Source of the DNA: Lysinibacillus sp. FSL K6-0232
GTDB taxonomy: Bacteria; Bacillota; Bacilli; Bacillales_A; Planococcaceae
Direction: 5' to 3'
DNA length: 64,000 nt
NCBI RefSeq assembly: GCF_038008325.1
Contig: NZ_JBBOYW010000001.1
Span: forward strand, 3,193,501 to 3,257,500
Shown: positions 11,597 to 20,554 of the stretch, one piece after another
How positions within the stretch are numbered: the stretch's first letter is position 1
Layout of the letters: the number at the start of each line of letters is the position of its first letter
Translations under genes and position numbers: made by a program
The notes under the pieces: model-generated
What the model was told of the DNA's origin: nothing
The model's input: only the letters and a program-made list of their open reading frames with translations
Database searches by the model: none

Positions 11597-11719
11597 TTAT
11601 TTTGTAAAAGATAAAATTGCGTTTTTCTTAAATCCTTCTAACGCTTTTGTTGCTTCACCTTTATTTGCAAATTCAAAAATACGAACATCCTGCTTCTCAA
11701 ATACTGTAATAACCCACAT
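11597..11719 (-). CDS. Conserved-looking 40-residue hypothetical protein
   Basis: MWVITVFEKQDVRIFEFANK begins the 40-residue product, which has no membrane segment. I chose the ATG at 11719 because GAAGGGAG lies about eight bases before it; the longer frame upstream is not protein-like. A clean terminator follows, so this is a real monocistronic unit. The alternating hydrophobic pattern of the first half suggests a beta-alpha mini-fold. Function unknown. Confidence 0.75.
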   Translation of the reverse strand: MWVITVFEKQDVRIFEFANKGEATKALEGFKKNAILSFTK

Positions 11720-11951
11720 TGTAAAATCTCCCTTCAACATTGTTTTTGTAATATAACAACTTCCAAAATCTATAATAATTTTCACCGACTGTTTTATAAC
11801 AACTTCTTGCTTGATTCCTATTCTACGCCGATTTTTTAGAAAAGGAAGCCCAATGTGAAGGTCTTCACAAACTGTTCAAATTCAAAACGCTTTCATTGAA
11901 CAATTTGTGAATTGTATAGCTTATAGCGAATAACCGTGCCAAATTAACAAG

Positions 11952-12188
11952 TTATCTTTCACTGAAATGTTCCATTAATGTAGCATAATCTAAGTTGCCA
12001 TACTGAATAATTTGACCACCCTTTTCAACTACAGGAATCATCAGCATATATTTTTCATGTATATGATCATCTGCTTCAATATCAATGATCTCAATATCGA
12101 ATGGTATATCCTCCTGTACAAGCTTTAATGTGCGTAAACCGTCTACACATAGCGGACAATTTGCCCGACTAAAAAACTTCACCAGCAT
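11952..12188 (-). CDS. Glutaredoxin-like small thiol protein
   Basis: 78 residues with a thioredoxin-fold pattern: beta strand LVKFFSRAN, then the redox-like motif C11-P-L-C14, a helix, the strand FDIEIIDI, and a cis-Pro loop at IPVV. This matches the DUF836/glutaredoxin-like family often found beside cggR in Bacilli. The ATG at 12188 follows AAGGGGG by about eight bases; an upstream GTG in frame overlaps that site. The substrate is unknown; it probably acts in cytoplasmic disulfide reduction. Confidence 0.85.
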   Translation of the reverse strand: MLVKFFSRANCPLCVDGLRTLKLVQEDIPFDIEIIDIEADDHIHEKYMLMIPVVEKGGQIIQYGNLDYATLMEHFSER

Positions 12189-12283
12189 TGCTAGCACCCC
12201 CTTCTTCTATTATAAAGCGAAATGGCTAATCAGGTTTTACAGCATAAAGGAAAAGCTGCCTTCTTTACGTATTGAGCACTAGA

Positions 12284-13165
12284 CTACTTTTTTGTAATCA
12301 CTGCATTTTTGCCAATGATTACTGTTATCACCACAATGATGGCTACAATAATCGTAAACCAAGTGATAGATTCATGTAAAAATAATGTAGCAAAAAGAAT
12401 CATTAGAAATGGCTGTAAATATTGAATTTGACTTACTCTTGCAATGCCACCTAATGCCATGCCGCTATACCATGCTACATATGCTAAAAATTGACTGACA
12501 ACAGCTAAATAGAGCAAGCTTAGCCATGCTGTTACAGGAGCATGTAACATCACTGCTGTGAAATTTAAAACAACTGGAATTATAAAAAATGGTGCAGCAA
12601 TTAAAATAGCCCAAGCAATAACTTGCCAGCTTCCTAATTCCTTCGCCAATTGCCCGCCCTCTGCATAGCTAAGCCCTAATATTACCACTGCTGCTAATAA
12701 CGCTAAATCCGCTATATGTAATTGCCCTAGCCCAAGATAAACCGCATAAATGATAACTGCTATCGCACCAGCAATACTTGAAAGCCAAAACTTTAAGGAA
12801 GGCTTCTCTCCTGCTCTTATTATAGCAAAGCCTGCTGTTGCCAAAGGTAAAAGCGCTAATTCTACAGCGCCATGAGAAACCGGTAAGCTTATCATTGCCC
12901 ACGAGGTCAATAATGGAAATCCTAACACTGCCCCAAAGGATACAAGCAATAAGCTTTTAAATTGACGAGCAGTAGGTAGCTTTTCCTTTCTTATCAGTAA
13001 AACAATCGCCACAATAATTGCCGCTATGACAACTCTTCCTAAGCCTACGATAGTTGCCCCAAAATATGGTACAGCTACACTTGTTGCTGGCAAAGTTAAA
13101 CTAAAGCAAATAACCCCTAATAACCCTAACAGTAATCCCACTTTTTCTGTTTTTTGTTTCTGCAT
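12284..13165 (-). CDS. EamA/DMT-family transporter (YcxC type)
   Basis: 293 residues with about ten hydrophobic segments arranged as two EamA repeats, typical of the drug/metabolite transporter superfamily. The ATG at 13165 is chosen because AGGAGG lies nine bases upstream; the in-frame ATG at 13213 is sixteen codons earlier. It is transcribed away from a MocR-type regulator across a ~125-base gap with paired repeats, the same arrangement as ycxC-ycxD in B. subtilis. By analogy it is likely an exporter of an amino acid or amine controlled by the PLP-binding regulator. The substrate cannot be read from the sequence. Confidence 0.88.
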   Translation of the reverse strand: MQKQKTEKVGLLLGLLGVICFSLTLPATSVAVPYFGATIVGLGRVVIAAIIVAIVLLIRKEKLPTARQFKSLLLVSFGAVLGFPLLTSWAMISLPVSHGAVELALLPLATAGFAIIRAGEKPSLKFWLSSIAGAIAVIIYAVYLGLGQLHIADLALLAAVVILGLSYAEGGQLAKELGSWQVIAWAILIAAPFFIIPVVLNFTAVMLHAPVTAWLSLLYLAVVSQFLAYVAWYSGMALGGIARVSQIQYLQPFLMILFATLFLHESITWFTIIVAIIVVITVIIGKNAVITKK

Positions 13166-13194
13166 TATTCCAAACCTCCTATTTTTCATGCCAT

Positions 13195-13270
13195 CTGTCC
13201 CTGGTATACTCAATAGTAAAAGGAGCTATATCGAAAATAAATAGAATTTTCTATCAACTGTCCTGGTACA
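13195..13270. promoter_or_regulatory. Two direct repeats, probable MocR operator
   Basis: CTGTCCCTGGTATAC (13195-13209) and CTGTCCTGGTACA (13258-13270) lie 63 bases apart in the divergent promoter region. MocR/PdxR regulators bind paired direct repeats, so these are good operator candidates for both genes. Confidence 0.65.
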
Positions 13271-13290
13271 GATAAAGGAGAGAGCTTGTA

Positions 13291-14664
13291 TTGCAGACTA
13301 AATATTTAGAAATTATTAAGGACATTAAAGCACAGCTCACAAAGGGCATACTTACTACAGGTAGCAAGCTGCCATCCGTAAGACAATTATCTCAGCAATT
13401 TTCGTGCAGTAAAAATACAGTACTACGAGCCTATAATGAGCTAGAAAAGGAGCATATTATTTTTTCTGTCCCTAAAAGTGGCTACTATGTTGTTCATCAG
13501 GCTACACAGCCAAGTGCACCACAACAAATCATTGATTTTTTGTCTGCTGGGCCAGATAAACGTATTATGCCATATATAGAATTTCAGCACTGCATGAACC
13601 AAGCCATTGACATCTATAAGGAAGAATTATTTAGTTACAACGATCAACAAGGGCTTTATGCTCTTCGTGTTCAATTAGCAAAGTATTTGCAAAACTTACA
13701 GGTCTTTACAAGTCCAGAGCGACTTTTTATTGTATCAGGCTCTCAACAGGCACTCCATTTATTAGCGTCAATGCCCTTTCCAAACGGCAAACATAATATA
13801 CTCGTTGAGCAGCCTACCTATTTTGGCTTTATTGAAGCCGTTCGTCTTCAGCAAGTTACTACGCTTGGTATTGATTTAACAATGGAGGGCATTGATTTAG
13901 AGCAGCTTGAATATATTTTTCGCAACAATGATATAAAATTTTTCTATATTGTACCGAGATTTCAAAATCCGCTTGGTCATAGTTATACAAATGAGGAGAA
14001 AAAACGCATTGTAGAGCTTGCAGAAAAATATGATGTGTATATTGTGGAGGATGATTTTTTAGGTGATTTAGATCCAAACATGAAAGCAGACCCATTATTC
14101 TCTTTTAATCCTTCTGGTCGAGTGATTTATATTAAAAGCTTTTCAAAAGTATTTTTGCCAGGCTTACGAGTAGGTGCAGTTGTACTTCCAGCTTTAATGA
14201 TTCATGATTTTTCACGCTATAAATTCAGTGCCGACTTTAATAGCTCCGTGCTTTCACAGGGAGCATTAGATATTTATTTAAAAAGCGGTATGTTTGATAG
14301 TCATATTAAAACAATAAAAGAGCTATATAGCAGAAAAATGAATGCCCTACAGACAGCTTGTGAAGCATTGCTACCTAACCATATCCATTTTACAAAGCCT
14401 ACTTCTGGCTTTTATCTTTCGATTATGCTGCCAGACCATATCAGCGCTAAGCAGGTTGTCCATTTATTACATGAAAAAAATATATGGATGGACGATGCCT
14501 CTAGAATGTTTTTACCAGCCTACCAGCAGGATCATCTTATTCGCTTAAGTATTTCTCAAGTGGAGGAACATCTGATTGAAGAGGGGATTAACGAGTTAGC
14601 CTATTGTCTGTCATTATTAGAGCGCAATAAAAGCCGCTACAAAAATATGCGACCTCTATTATAA
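13291..14664 (+). CDS. MocR-type GntR regulator with aminotransferase domain (YcxD type)
   Basis: 457 residues. Residues ~1-70 form a GntR winged helix (GSKLPSVRQLSQQFSCSKNT). A linker follows, then a fold-type-I aminotransferase domain with the PLP-binding Lys286 in SFSK and the substrate Arg near LIRLSIS. These proteins bind PLP as a sensor and regulate a neighbouring gene, here the divergent EamA transporter. The start is TTG at 13291, with AAAGGAG ten bases upstream; no ATG fits. Whether it also has enzymatic activity is not predictable. Confidence 0.9.
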   Translation: MQTKYLEIIKDIKAQLTKGILTTGSKLPSVRQLSQQFSCSKNTVLRAYNELEKEHIIFSVPKSGYYVVHQATQPSAPQQIIDFLSAGPDKRIMPYIEFQHCMNQAIDIYKEELFSYNDQQGLYALRVQLAKYLQNLQVFTSPERLFIVSGSQQALHLLASMPFPNGKHNILVEQPTYFGFIEAVRLQQVTTLGIDLTMEGIDLEQLEYIFRNNDIKFFYIVPRFQNPLGHSYTNEEKKRIVELAEKYDVYIVEDDFLGDLDPNMKADPLFSFNPSGRVIYIKSFSKVFLPGLRVGAVVLPALMIHDFSRYKFSADFNSSVLSQGALDIYLKSGMFDSHIKTIKELYSRKMNALQTACEALLPNHIHFTKPTSGFYLSIMLPDHISAKQVVHLLHEKNIWMDDASRMFLPAYQQDHLIRLSISQVEEHLIEEGINELAYCLSLLERNKSRYKNMRPLL

Positions 14665-14668
14665 AAGG

Positions 14669-14713
14669 CAAGGCATTGTGTGCGAATAAACGACACAGCA
14701 ATGCCTTGTTTTT
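14669..14713 (+). terminator. Bidirectional terminator
   Basis: CAAGGCATTGTGT pairs with ACACAGCAATGCCTTG (one bulge), followed by TTTTT. It lies between the convergent mocR and S9 peptidase genes and has an A/T run on both sides. Confidence 0.85.
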
Positions 14714-14716
14714 AAA

Positions 14717-16993
14717 TTATTTTAAATGTGTATCAAGGAATTTTACCATGGCATTGTAAAATTCAATTCTGTTTTCTTCATTTGCAAAGCCATGTCCTTC
14801 ATTATCTTTTAACATATACTCTACATCTACACCTCTAGCACGTAAAGCTTCCACAATTTGATCGGATTCTGCTTTATTCACACGTGGGTCATTTGCGCCT
14901 TGTGCAACAAATAATGGCGTTTTAATTTGATCCGCATGGAAAACAGGTGATACTGCTGTTAATAATTCCTTATCTTCCTCTGGATGACCTACGCGCTCAT
15001 AAAACATATTACGCATTGTTTCCCAATATGGTGGAATTGTATCTAGTAGTGTAAAGATATTCGATACACCAACGTAATCCACTGCTGCGGCATATAAATC
15101 TGGTGTATACGTAATACCAGCTAATGTTGCATAGCCACCAAAGGATGCACCATAAATACCAATACGCTCAGGGTCTGCAATACCTTGGTCAATTACCCAT
15201 TGTACGCCATCTGTAATATCATCCTGAATTTTTAAACCCCATTGCTTATTCCCAGCCTGTAGGAATTCCTTGCCATAGCCAGTTGAAGAACGGAAATTCA
15301 CTTGTAGCACAGCATAGCCACGATTTGCTAATAGCTGCACCTCTGGATTAAAGCCCCACATATCACGAGCCCATGGTCCACCATGTGGATTAACAATTAA
15401 TGGTAAATCTTTAGCTTCTTTATTTTTCGGCAATGTTAAATAGCCATTGATTGTTAAGCCATCTCGACTCTTATACGAAATCGGATGCATCTCAGCCAAT
15501 TCCTCAGAATTTAGCCAAGGGCTTAATGTTGCTAGCTCTGTTAGCTCATCGGTTGTTGAGTCATAGTAATAGTACTTTCCATAGACTGTATCACTTGAAA
15601 CACTTACAATAAATTTTGTCATTTCTTTATTGTAATCATTGATACCTAATTCACTCTCATGAACACCAAGCTTGTTTTGAATTTTACGGAAGAGCTGTTC
15701 AAAATTTTCATCAAAGAACTGATAATGAGGCTTATCCGTAATATATGCACCATATAATACTTTATCTTGCTCAGCATTATATAATATGCCTGCAACATCA
15801 ACCTCTTCATTGGACATAATTACTTCTTCATTACCTTCTAAATCATACTTCACAGCCTCTATTTTATCTCTGCCTTTGTTAGATATAGCATAAATAAATT
15901 GGTTATCTTTTGAGAAAGCTAATGGCATGACTTCATCGCCTGCTTCTATTTCAATAAATGGTTTAAATTCATCTTTTTCAGAATCACGATAAAGAATCGT
16001 TCCTACTACACCATCAGAGGCTACAGCAACACGCACTTCTCCATTACGATCCGCTAACCAGCTTGTAATATTTCCAGGATTTTTAGCAACATGCGTTGTT
16101 TCACCCGTCTTAATATTTAGCTTATATACATCAAAAACAGTTGCATCCTCTTTATTCATCATAATAAGAATTTCATCTTTCACGCCTTGAAGTCCACTTA
16201 GTATCCCTACTGTTACGTTAGGATACGGCGTTAAATCCTGTTCTTTTGCACCATTAAAGGTTGTGGAATAAATATGGTAGTTTTCATCACCACCATTATC
16301 CTTTAAGTAAAGCAATGTATCGTCCTTCCAGAAGAATCCTGCAATATCGCGATCTGTTGAATTGGACACACGTACTGGCTCACTATCATCATTCATTTTT
16401 TTCACAAATACATTGGAACGATTTTCCCATGCAGCAGCAAATGTAATATAATTGCCATCAGGTGACAGTTCATAGCCAAAGCTACCAGGATTTTTCATAA
16501 AATCTTCCACAGAGATTTCTGGAACACCTTCATTATTTGTAGCATTTTTAATATTTTTAGCATTGTTTAAAATTTTATTTGCATCCTGTTTTGAAATAAA
16601 TTCATTATCCACGGATACACCATTCCATAAGCCAAGCTTATTCGCTGTGTCCCAGTATGCTGTAAGTGATGCTTCTTGGTCTTCTTTATTTAAAGCTCTT
16701 ACTAAAATACGAGCGGCTTCATCACGTTTAATGGCTACATCTAAATCTGTGAATTCCTCAGCCTTTACCCACTTATCCATAATTTGTTGACGCATTGATT
16801 CCGAGCCGTGCTGGAATGTTAAAGCCGTTACAGCTAAGTCTAAAAATTCCTGTGATGACAATTGCTCCTCTTGCGCAATAGCTACACTTTGCGTGTCATT
16901 AGTAGCACGCACCTCTTGCATTGTTGCAGGAACTACAGCAGACGTTGTTAAAATAATCGCCAATGATGCAGATAGAAATCTTTTTTTCAACAT
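14717..16993 (-). CDS. Secreted S9-family prolyl oligopeptidase-like peptidase with SLH-like N-terminus
   Basis: 758 residues. A signal peptide (KKR, then a hydrophobic stretch, likely cut near residue 30) is followed by residues ~45-150 with two SLH-like segments (FTDLDVAIKRDEAARILVRA). Residues ~170-480 form a seven-bladed propeller, and the C-terminal ~250 residues are an alpha/beta hydrolase with Ser617 in GASFGG, Asp702 in GANDPR and His734 in NEGHGF. The triad is complete, so it should be an active serine peptidase on the cell surface, acting on short peptides. SLH-like repeats would tether it to cell-wall polymer; that part is less certain. It is monocistronic, with a perfect inverted repeat just upstream. 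Confidence 0.9.
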   Translation of the reverse strand: MLKKRFLSASLAIILTTSAVVPATMQEVRATNDTQSVAIAQEEQLSSQEFLDLAVTALTFQHGSESMRQQIMDKWVKAEEFTDLDVAIKRDEAARILVRALNKEDQEASLTAYWDTANKLGLWNGVSVDNEFISKQDANKILNNAKNIKNATNNEGVPEISVEDFMKNPGSFGYELSPDGNYITFAAAWENRSNVFVKKMNDDSEPVRVSNSTDRDIAGFFWKDDTLLYLKDNGGDENYHIYSTTFNGAKEQDLTPYPNVTVGILSGLQGVKDEILIMMNKEDATVFDVYKLNIKTGETTHVAKNPGNITSWLADRNGEVRVAVASDGVVGTILYRDSEKDEFKPFIEIEAGDEVMPLAFSKDNQFIYAISNKGRDKIEAVKYDLEGNEEVIMSNEEVDVAGILYNAEQDKVLYGAYITDKPHYQFFDENFEQLFRKIQNKLGVHESELGINDYNKEMTKFIVSVSSDTVYGKYYYYDSTTDELTELATLSPWLNSEELAEMHPISYKSRDGLTINGYLTLPKNKEAKDLPLIVNPHGGPWARDMWGFNPEVQLLANRGYAVLQVNFRSSTGYGKEFLQAGNKQWGLKIQDDITDGVQWVIDQGIADPERIGIYGASFGGYATLAGITYTPDLYAAAVDYVGVSNIFTLLDTIPPYWETMRNMFYERVGHPEEDKELLTAVSPVFHADQIKTPLFVAQGANDPRVNKAESDQIVEALRARGVDVEYMLKDNEGHGFANEENRIEFYNAMVKFLDTHLK

Positions 16994-17018
16994 AACTCCT
17001 CCTTATATCAGTTTACGT

Positions 17019-17037
17019 TATATCGAATGTCGATATA
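17019..17037. promoter_or_regulatory. Perfect inverted repeat upstream of the S9 peptidase
   Basis: TATATCGA-ATG-TCGATATA, an 8-3-8 palindrome 26 bases before the peptidase ATG. It lies where the mRNA start or promoter should be, so an operator is likely. I cannot assign a regulator. Confidence 0.5.
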
Positions 17038-17209
17038 TACATAAACTATCATAACCTTTATATCACTGTCAATAATTGATAGCATTTTATGATAATTCCC
17101 TTTTTCTCCATAAAAACAATTCCAACGAATTGGTACTTATACCGTATGAAATGAACGGAAGTTGACATACTAAATACTGCAACAAAATAACATCTAGGAG
17201 GCGTTTCTT

Positions 17210-17824
17210 TTGTCACAATCGTTTTATAATGAATCATCCAATCAAAACAATTTTAATCAGCAGCAAAGCCTAAATCATGGCGGCCATGAAATGATGGACA
17301 TGCATGAAACCATTGGTGAAGTTATGGCTGGTATGAACCAAGCAATTATTTTGCGTCCACATGTAAAAGACCCTGAATTATTAAGCATTTTAGATCGCCA
17401 ATACAATTTTACATTAGGCATGTATAACACAATTGTTGAAGCTTTTAGTACAGGTCATGATCCAACTGTTCCTACAGGGCGCTACCAAATGGAAACAGGA
17501 AATGATTTCAAATATGGTATGACGGCTGGCCAACCGAAAAAGCCAATGCAAAATGCCAATGAAATCAATGATGAAATGATTTCTGGCTTCTTACTAGGTG
17601 CGCAAAAAGGAGCGGCAAAATGTATGACAACGGCTGCTCTGGAAACAACAAATCCTGTTGTACGTCGTGTTGTTGCGGATAGTATCCCTAACTGTATTGA
17701 AATGGGCTACGAATTGTCTATTTATCAAAATAAACATGGCTACTATCAAGTGCCACAATATTCTCAGCAAGATATGCAAATTATGCTGAATGCCCATACA
17801 ACAACATCTAATCCACTTCATTAA
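17210..17824 (+). CDS. CotF-like spore coat protein
   Basis: 204 residues. A Gln/Asn/His-rich N-terminus (~30 residues) is followed by a helical domain with MHETIGEVMAGMNQAIIL, LRPHVKDPEL and a C-terminal HGYYQVPQY, the pattern of the spore coat CotF family. The start is TTG at 17210, with AGGAGG eight bases upstream. A CATACTAA box at 17166-17173 resembles a sporulation sigma -10, but I see no clear -35. Expected role: a component of the spore coat, made in the mother cell. The gene is monocistronic, with two terminators behind it. Confidence 0.85.
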   Translation: MSQSFYNESSNQNNFNQQQSLNHGGHEMMDMHETIGEVMAGMNQAIILRPHVKDPELLSILDRQYNFTLGMYNTIVEAFSTGHDPTVPTGRYQMETGNDFKYGMTAGQPKKPMQNANEINDEMISGFLLGAQKGAAKCMTTAALETTNPVVRRVVADSIPNCIEMGYELSIYQNKHGYYQVPQYSQQDMQIMLNAHTTTSNPLH

Positions 17825-17826
17825 AA

Positions 17827-17865
17827 AACAGTCCATGGCGACCTCTTATCGCCATGGACTGTTTT
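17827..17865 (+). terminator. Terminator of the CotF-like gene
   Basis: AACAGTCCATGGCGA pairs with TCGCCATGGACTGTT, 7-nt loop, then TTTT. It follows the stop by three bases. Confidence 0.9.
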
Positions 17866-17884
17866 AGCTTTTCGAATTTATGGC

Positions 17885-17920
17885 AAAAAAAAGAATCCCC
17901 TCAGAAAGGATTCTTTTTTT
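17885..17920. terminator. Second, bidirectional terminator
   Basis: AAAAAGAATCC/GGATTCTTTTT stem with A and T runs at both ends. It may end the minus-strand tRNA transcript as well as read-through from the coat gene. Confidence 0.8.
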
Positions 17921-18127
17921 CGACTATTACTAGTCTTCACGTACAGTATGTTCACTAAAAAATAATTTGGAGTTGTTGCTTTTTTGAAGGTTTGAAAGGA
18001 AGAAATAGGGGAATAATGCCAACTAGAGCAATATTCCCGATATTTTCCCTCTCCATCTCCACTAAGCAGGCTGCTAAACTACTTATTAGGAGATTGAGTT
18101 ATAACAGTATATCAATAATCAGTAAAA

Positions 18128-18202
18128 TGGCGCCCTCGGAGGGAATCGAACCCCCAGTGCAAGAACCGGAATCTTGCGTGTTATCCATTACACCACGAGG
18201 GC
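18128..18202 (-). tRNA. tRNA-Arg (anticodon CCG)
   Basis: Seven-bp acceptor stem GCCCTCG/CGAGGGC, D arm with TGGTGTAATGGATAAC, anticodon stem CAAGA/TCTTG around loop TTCCGGT (anticodon CCG, reads CGG), T arm GGGGGTTCGATTCCCTC, discriminator G and an encoded CCA. 75 nt. A tRNA-Arg next to clpP is also found in B. subtilis. Confidence 0.97.
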
Positions 18203-18407
18203 AAAAGACACAAAAAAAAAGTACACACTCTATCTAGGCTTTCGAAAAGCATGATGTAGATAACCCTCATTTTTGAAGCATACCTGCAAAATAGTGTAAC
18301 GTACTTTAAACTTATGACCTTAACTATTATACAAACGTCTAACCTATAATTCAACCATAGAATGCAAAAACAATTTATTTTTTTATTAAATTAAGCAGGG
18401 TTAATAT
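18203..18407. other. Non-coding gap between tRNA-Arg and clpP promoter
   Basis: AT-rich, with no ORF that has a ribosome binding site. It must hold the promoter of the minus-strand tRNA, but I could not pick one with confidence. Confidence 0.6.
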
Positions 18408-18437
18408 TTGACCTTCCCTGACTATAATGTGTATGAT
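18408..18437 (+). promoter_or_regulatory. clpP: clpP promoter with half CtsR-like site
   Basis: TTGACC (18408-18413), 18-base spacer, TATGAT (18432-18437). The -35 is part of TTTGACC, which equals one heptad of the CtsR operator (consensus paired heptads around a 3-base spacer); the second heptad is poor here. An alternative -10, TATAAT, lies at 18423-18428. CtsR control is likely from family knowledge but only half supported by the site. Confidence 0.55.
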
Positions 18438-18511
18438 AGGGATACAGCTGAAATAACAATGGAAATTTTCAGCAAGGGTATTCGAATTTAGTTTTTTAAG
18501 GAGGATTTAAC

Positions 18512-19099
18512 ATGAATTTAATTCCTACAGTTATTGAACAAACAAGCCGTGGTGAACGTGCCTATGACATTTATTCACGACTACTAAAAGACCGCATTAT
18601 TCTTTTAGGAAGCGCTATTGATGACAACGTTGCGAACTCTATTGTCGCACAGCTTCTTTTCCTACAAGCGGAAGACCCAGATAAAGATATTTCTCTTTAT
18701 ATTAACTCACCAGGTGGATCAATTACAGCTGGTATGGCAATTTATGATACAATGCAGCTAATTAAGCCACAGGTACAAACAATTTGTATTGGTATGGCTG
18801 CATCTATGGGTGCTTTCTTACTTGCTGCTGGTGAGCCTGGTAAACGCTTTGCATTGCCAAATGCTGAAGTAATGATTCACCAACCACTAGGTGGCGCTCA
18901 AGGGCAAGCGACAGAAATTGAAATTGCTGCAAAGCGTATTTTATTCTTACGTGAAAAATTAAATGGTATTTTATCTGAACGCACTGGTCAACCTCTTGAG
19001 GTTATTGCACGTGATACAGACCGTGATAACTTTATGACAGCTGAACGTGCAAAAGAATACGGCTTAATTGATCATATTATGCACAGTAACAATAAATAA
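18512..19099 (+). CDS. clpP: ATP-dependent Clp protease proteolytic subunit
   Basis: 195 residues. This serine protease forms the two-ring chamber that works with ClpC, ClpX or ClpE. The catalytic triad is complete: Ser98 in GMAASMGAF, His123 in EVMIHQP and Asp172. The N-terminus is [19 protein letters not shown], the mature Firmicute form. AAGGAGG lies seven bases before the ATG. It is monocistronic on the plus strand, facing away from the tRNA, with a strong terminator behind it. Expected role: turnover of misfolded and regulatory proteins in heat stress, competence and sporulation. Confidence 0.98.
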   Translation: MNLIPTVIEQTSRGERAYDIYSRLLKDRIILLGSAIDDNVANSIVAQLLFLQAEDPDKDISLYINSPGGSITAGMAIYDTMQLIKPQVQTICIGMAASMGAFLLAAGEPGKRFALPNAEVMIHQPLGGAQGQATEIEIAAKRILFLREKLNGILSERTGQPLEVIARDTDRDNFMTAERAKEYGLIDHIMHSNNK

Positions 19100-19104
19100 A
19101 CATA

Positions 19105-19139
19105 AAAAGGCATCGCAGAGTTGTTCTGTGATGCCTTTT
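19105..19139. terminator. Bidirectional terminator between clpP and crh
   Basis: GGCATCGCAGA pairs with TCTGTGATGCC (one G-U pair), with A run before and T run after. It serves the convergent clpP and crh genes. Confidence 0.88.
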
Positions 19140-19162
19140 CTATTCAAATGAAATAACAATTT

Positions 19163-19420
19163 TCAGTCTTCATTTTCAATAATTGCTGCTAATGCTGAAA
19201 CCGCTTGCTCGGCATCGTTGCCTTCGCTACTTAACGTTACCTCAGCTCCTTTAGCAACTGCTAAACTCATAACACCCATAATGGATTTGGCATTTACTTT
19301 TTTCTCATCTTTTTCTAAAAAGATATCAGCGCTAAAACGATTTGCTTCCTGCACAAATAGCGCTGCTTGCCTTGCTTGTAGTCCTAATTTTAATTTGACT
19401 TGGACTGTTCTTTCAATCAT
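19163..19420 (-). CDS. crh: Catabolite-repression HPr-like protein Crh
   Basis: 85 residues with the HPr fold. The PTS phosphorylation site His15 of HPr is replaced by Gln15 (GLQARQA), while Ser46 (NAKSIMG), the target of HPr kinase, is kept. That combination defines Crh: it cannot carry phosphate for sugar uptake but, once phosphorylated on Ser46 by HprK, acts with CcpA in carbon catabolite repression. HprK is encoded at 34693-35628. The gene follows whiA on the same strand, as in B. subtilis (yvcI-rapZ-yvcK-whiA-crh). Confidence 0.97.
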   Translation of the reverse strand: MIERTVQVKLKLGLQARQAALFVQEANRFSADIFLEKDEKKVNAKSIMGVMSLAVAKGAEVTLSSEGNDAEQAVSALAAIIENED

Positions 19421-19533
19421 TCTTAAAACTCCCTTTCACTACCGTTCGTCGATTAATTTTATCTTACCTTACTTACTAGCAAAAGAACAATAAACGATTA
19501 CGCATGACATTCATACCTAAAAAGTATAGAAAT

Positions 19534-20481
19534 TTAACCACCTATTTTTTCGCCACGTCGTAATGCATCAGCAATCTCATCAATTTTTCTTAAGCGATGG
19601 TTCACGCCTGATTTACTAACAGTTCCACTTGATACCATTTCACCAAGCTCTTTTAATGTCACATCTTGATATTCCACACGAAGGCGCGCTATTTCTCGCA
19701 GCTTCTCTGGTAGTTGGTCAAGACCAATTGAATTTTCAATAAATCGAATATTCTCTACTTGACGTAATGCAGCACCAATTGTTTTATTCAAATTGGCTGT
19801 TTCGCAGTTGACAATGCGATTGACACTATTACGCATATCCCGCAATATACGCACATCTTCAAATTTCATCATTGCTTGATGTGCACCTACAATATTTAGG
19901 AAATCTGAAATTTTTTCCGCTTCTTTTAAATATGTGACAAAGCCCTTTTTACGTTCAATCGTTTTAGCATTCAGGTCAAATTCATTCATTAAATCCATTA
20001 ATGCCTCACCATGTTCTTTATATAAAGAATAAATTTCTAAATGATAGGCTGATGTTTCTGGATTATTAACAGAGCCGCCTGCTAAAAATGCGCCTCTTAA
20101 ATACGCTCTCTTTTGACCGCTTTTTTTAATAAGTTTTCTAGAGATCGTATGATTAAATTGAAAGTCGTCTGAGATGATTGCTAAATCGATTAACAGCTCA
20201 CGTGCACCTTCTCTTACGCGGCAAATATATACGTTATTTTTTTTCAGTCGCATTTTTTTACGAACAAGTAATTCTACATTGTATGGGTATAGCTTTTTCA
20301 TAATTGTATATAGTCTTCTCGCAATTGCAGCATTTTCAGTTTGCACGTCTAAGCTTAGTTGTTTATTCGCAAAGGATAATGAACCATTCATACGAATTAG
20401 GGCAGATACTTCCGCTTTCATACAATGATTATCCGCTTCTACTTGGGTTAACTCTTTTTTTGTTTCAGAAGCAAAAGACAT
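19534..20481 (-). CDS. whiA: WhiA, LAGLIDADG-like DNA-binding regulator
   Basis: 315 residues from the ATG at 20481, with GGGGGG six bases upstream. An N-terminal domain related to LAGLIDADG homing endonucleases contains [16 protein letters not shown]. It is followed by a C-terminal helix-turn-helix with [20 protein letters not shown]. In Streptomyces WhiA drives sporulation genes; in B. subtilis it affects cell division and chromosome segregation without clear nuclease activity. It is part of the yvcI-rapZ-yvcK-whiA-crh cluster. Confidence 0.97.
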   Translation of the reverse strand: MSFASETKKELTQVEADNHCMKAEVSALIRMNGSLSFANKQLSLDVQTENAAIARRLYTIMKKLYPYNVELLVRKKMRLKKNNVYICRVREGARELLIDLAIISDDFQFNHTISRKLIKKSGQKRAYLRGAFLAGGSVNNPETSAYHLEIYSLYKEHGEALMDLMNEFDLNAKTIERKKGFVTYLKEAEKISDFLNIVGAHQAMMKFEDVRILRDMRNSVNRIVNCETANLNKTIGAALRQVENIRFIENSIGLDQLPEKLREIARLRVEYQDVTLKELGEMVSSGTVSKSGVNHRLRKIDEIADALRRGEKIGG

Positions 20482-20554
20482 ATCACGCCCCCCTTTCAAT
20501 CATGATTTCTATGTATATGTGTATCTTACCATATACAATATGTGCATTATGATG

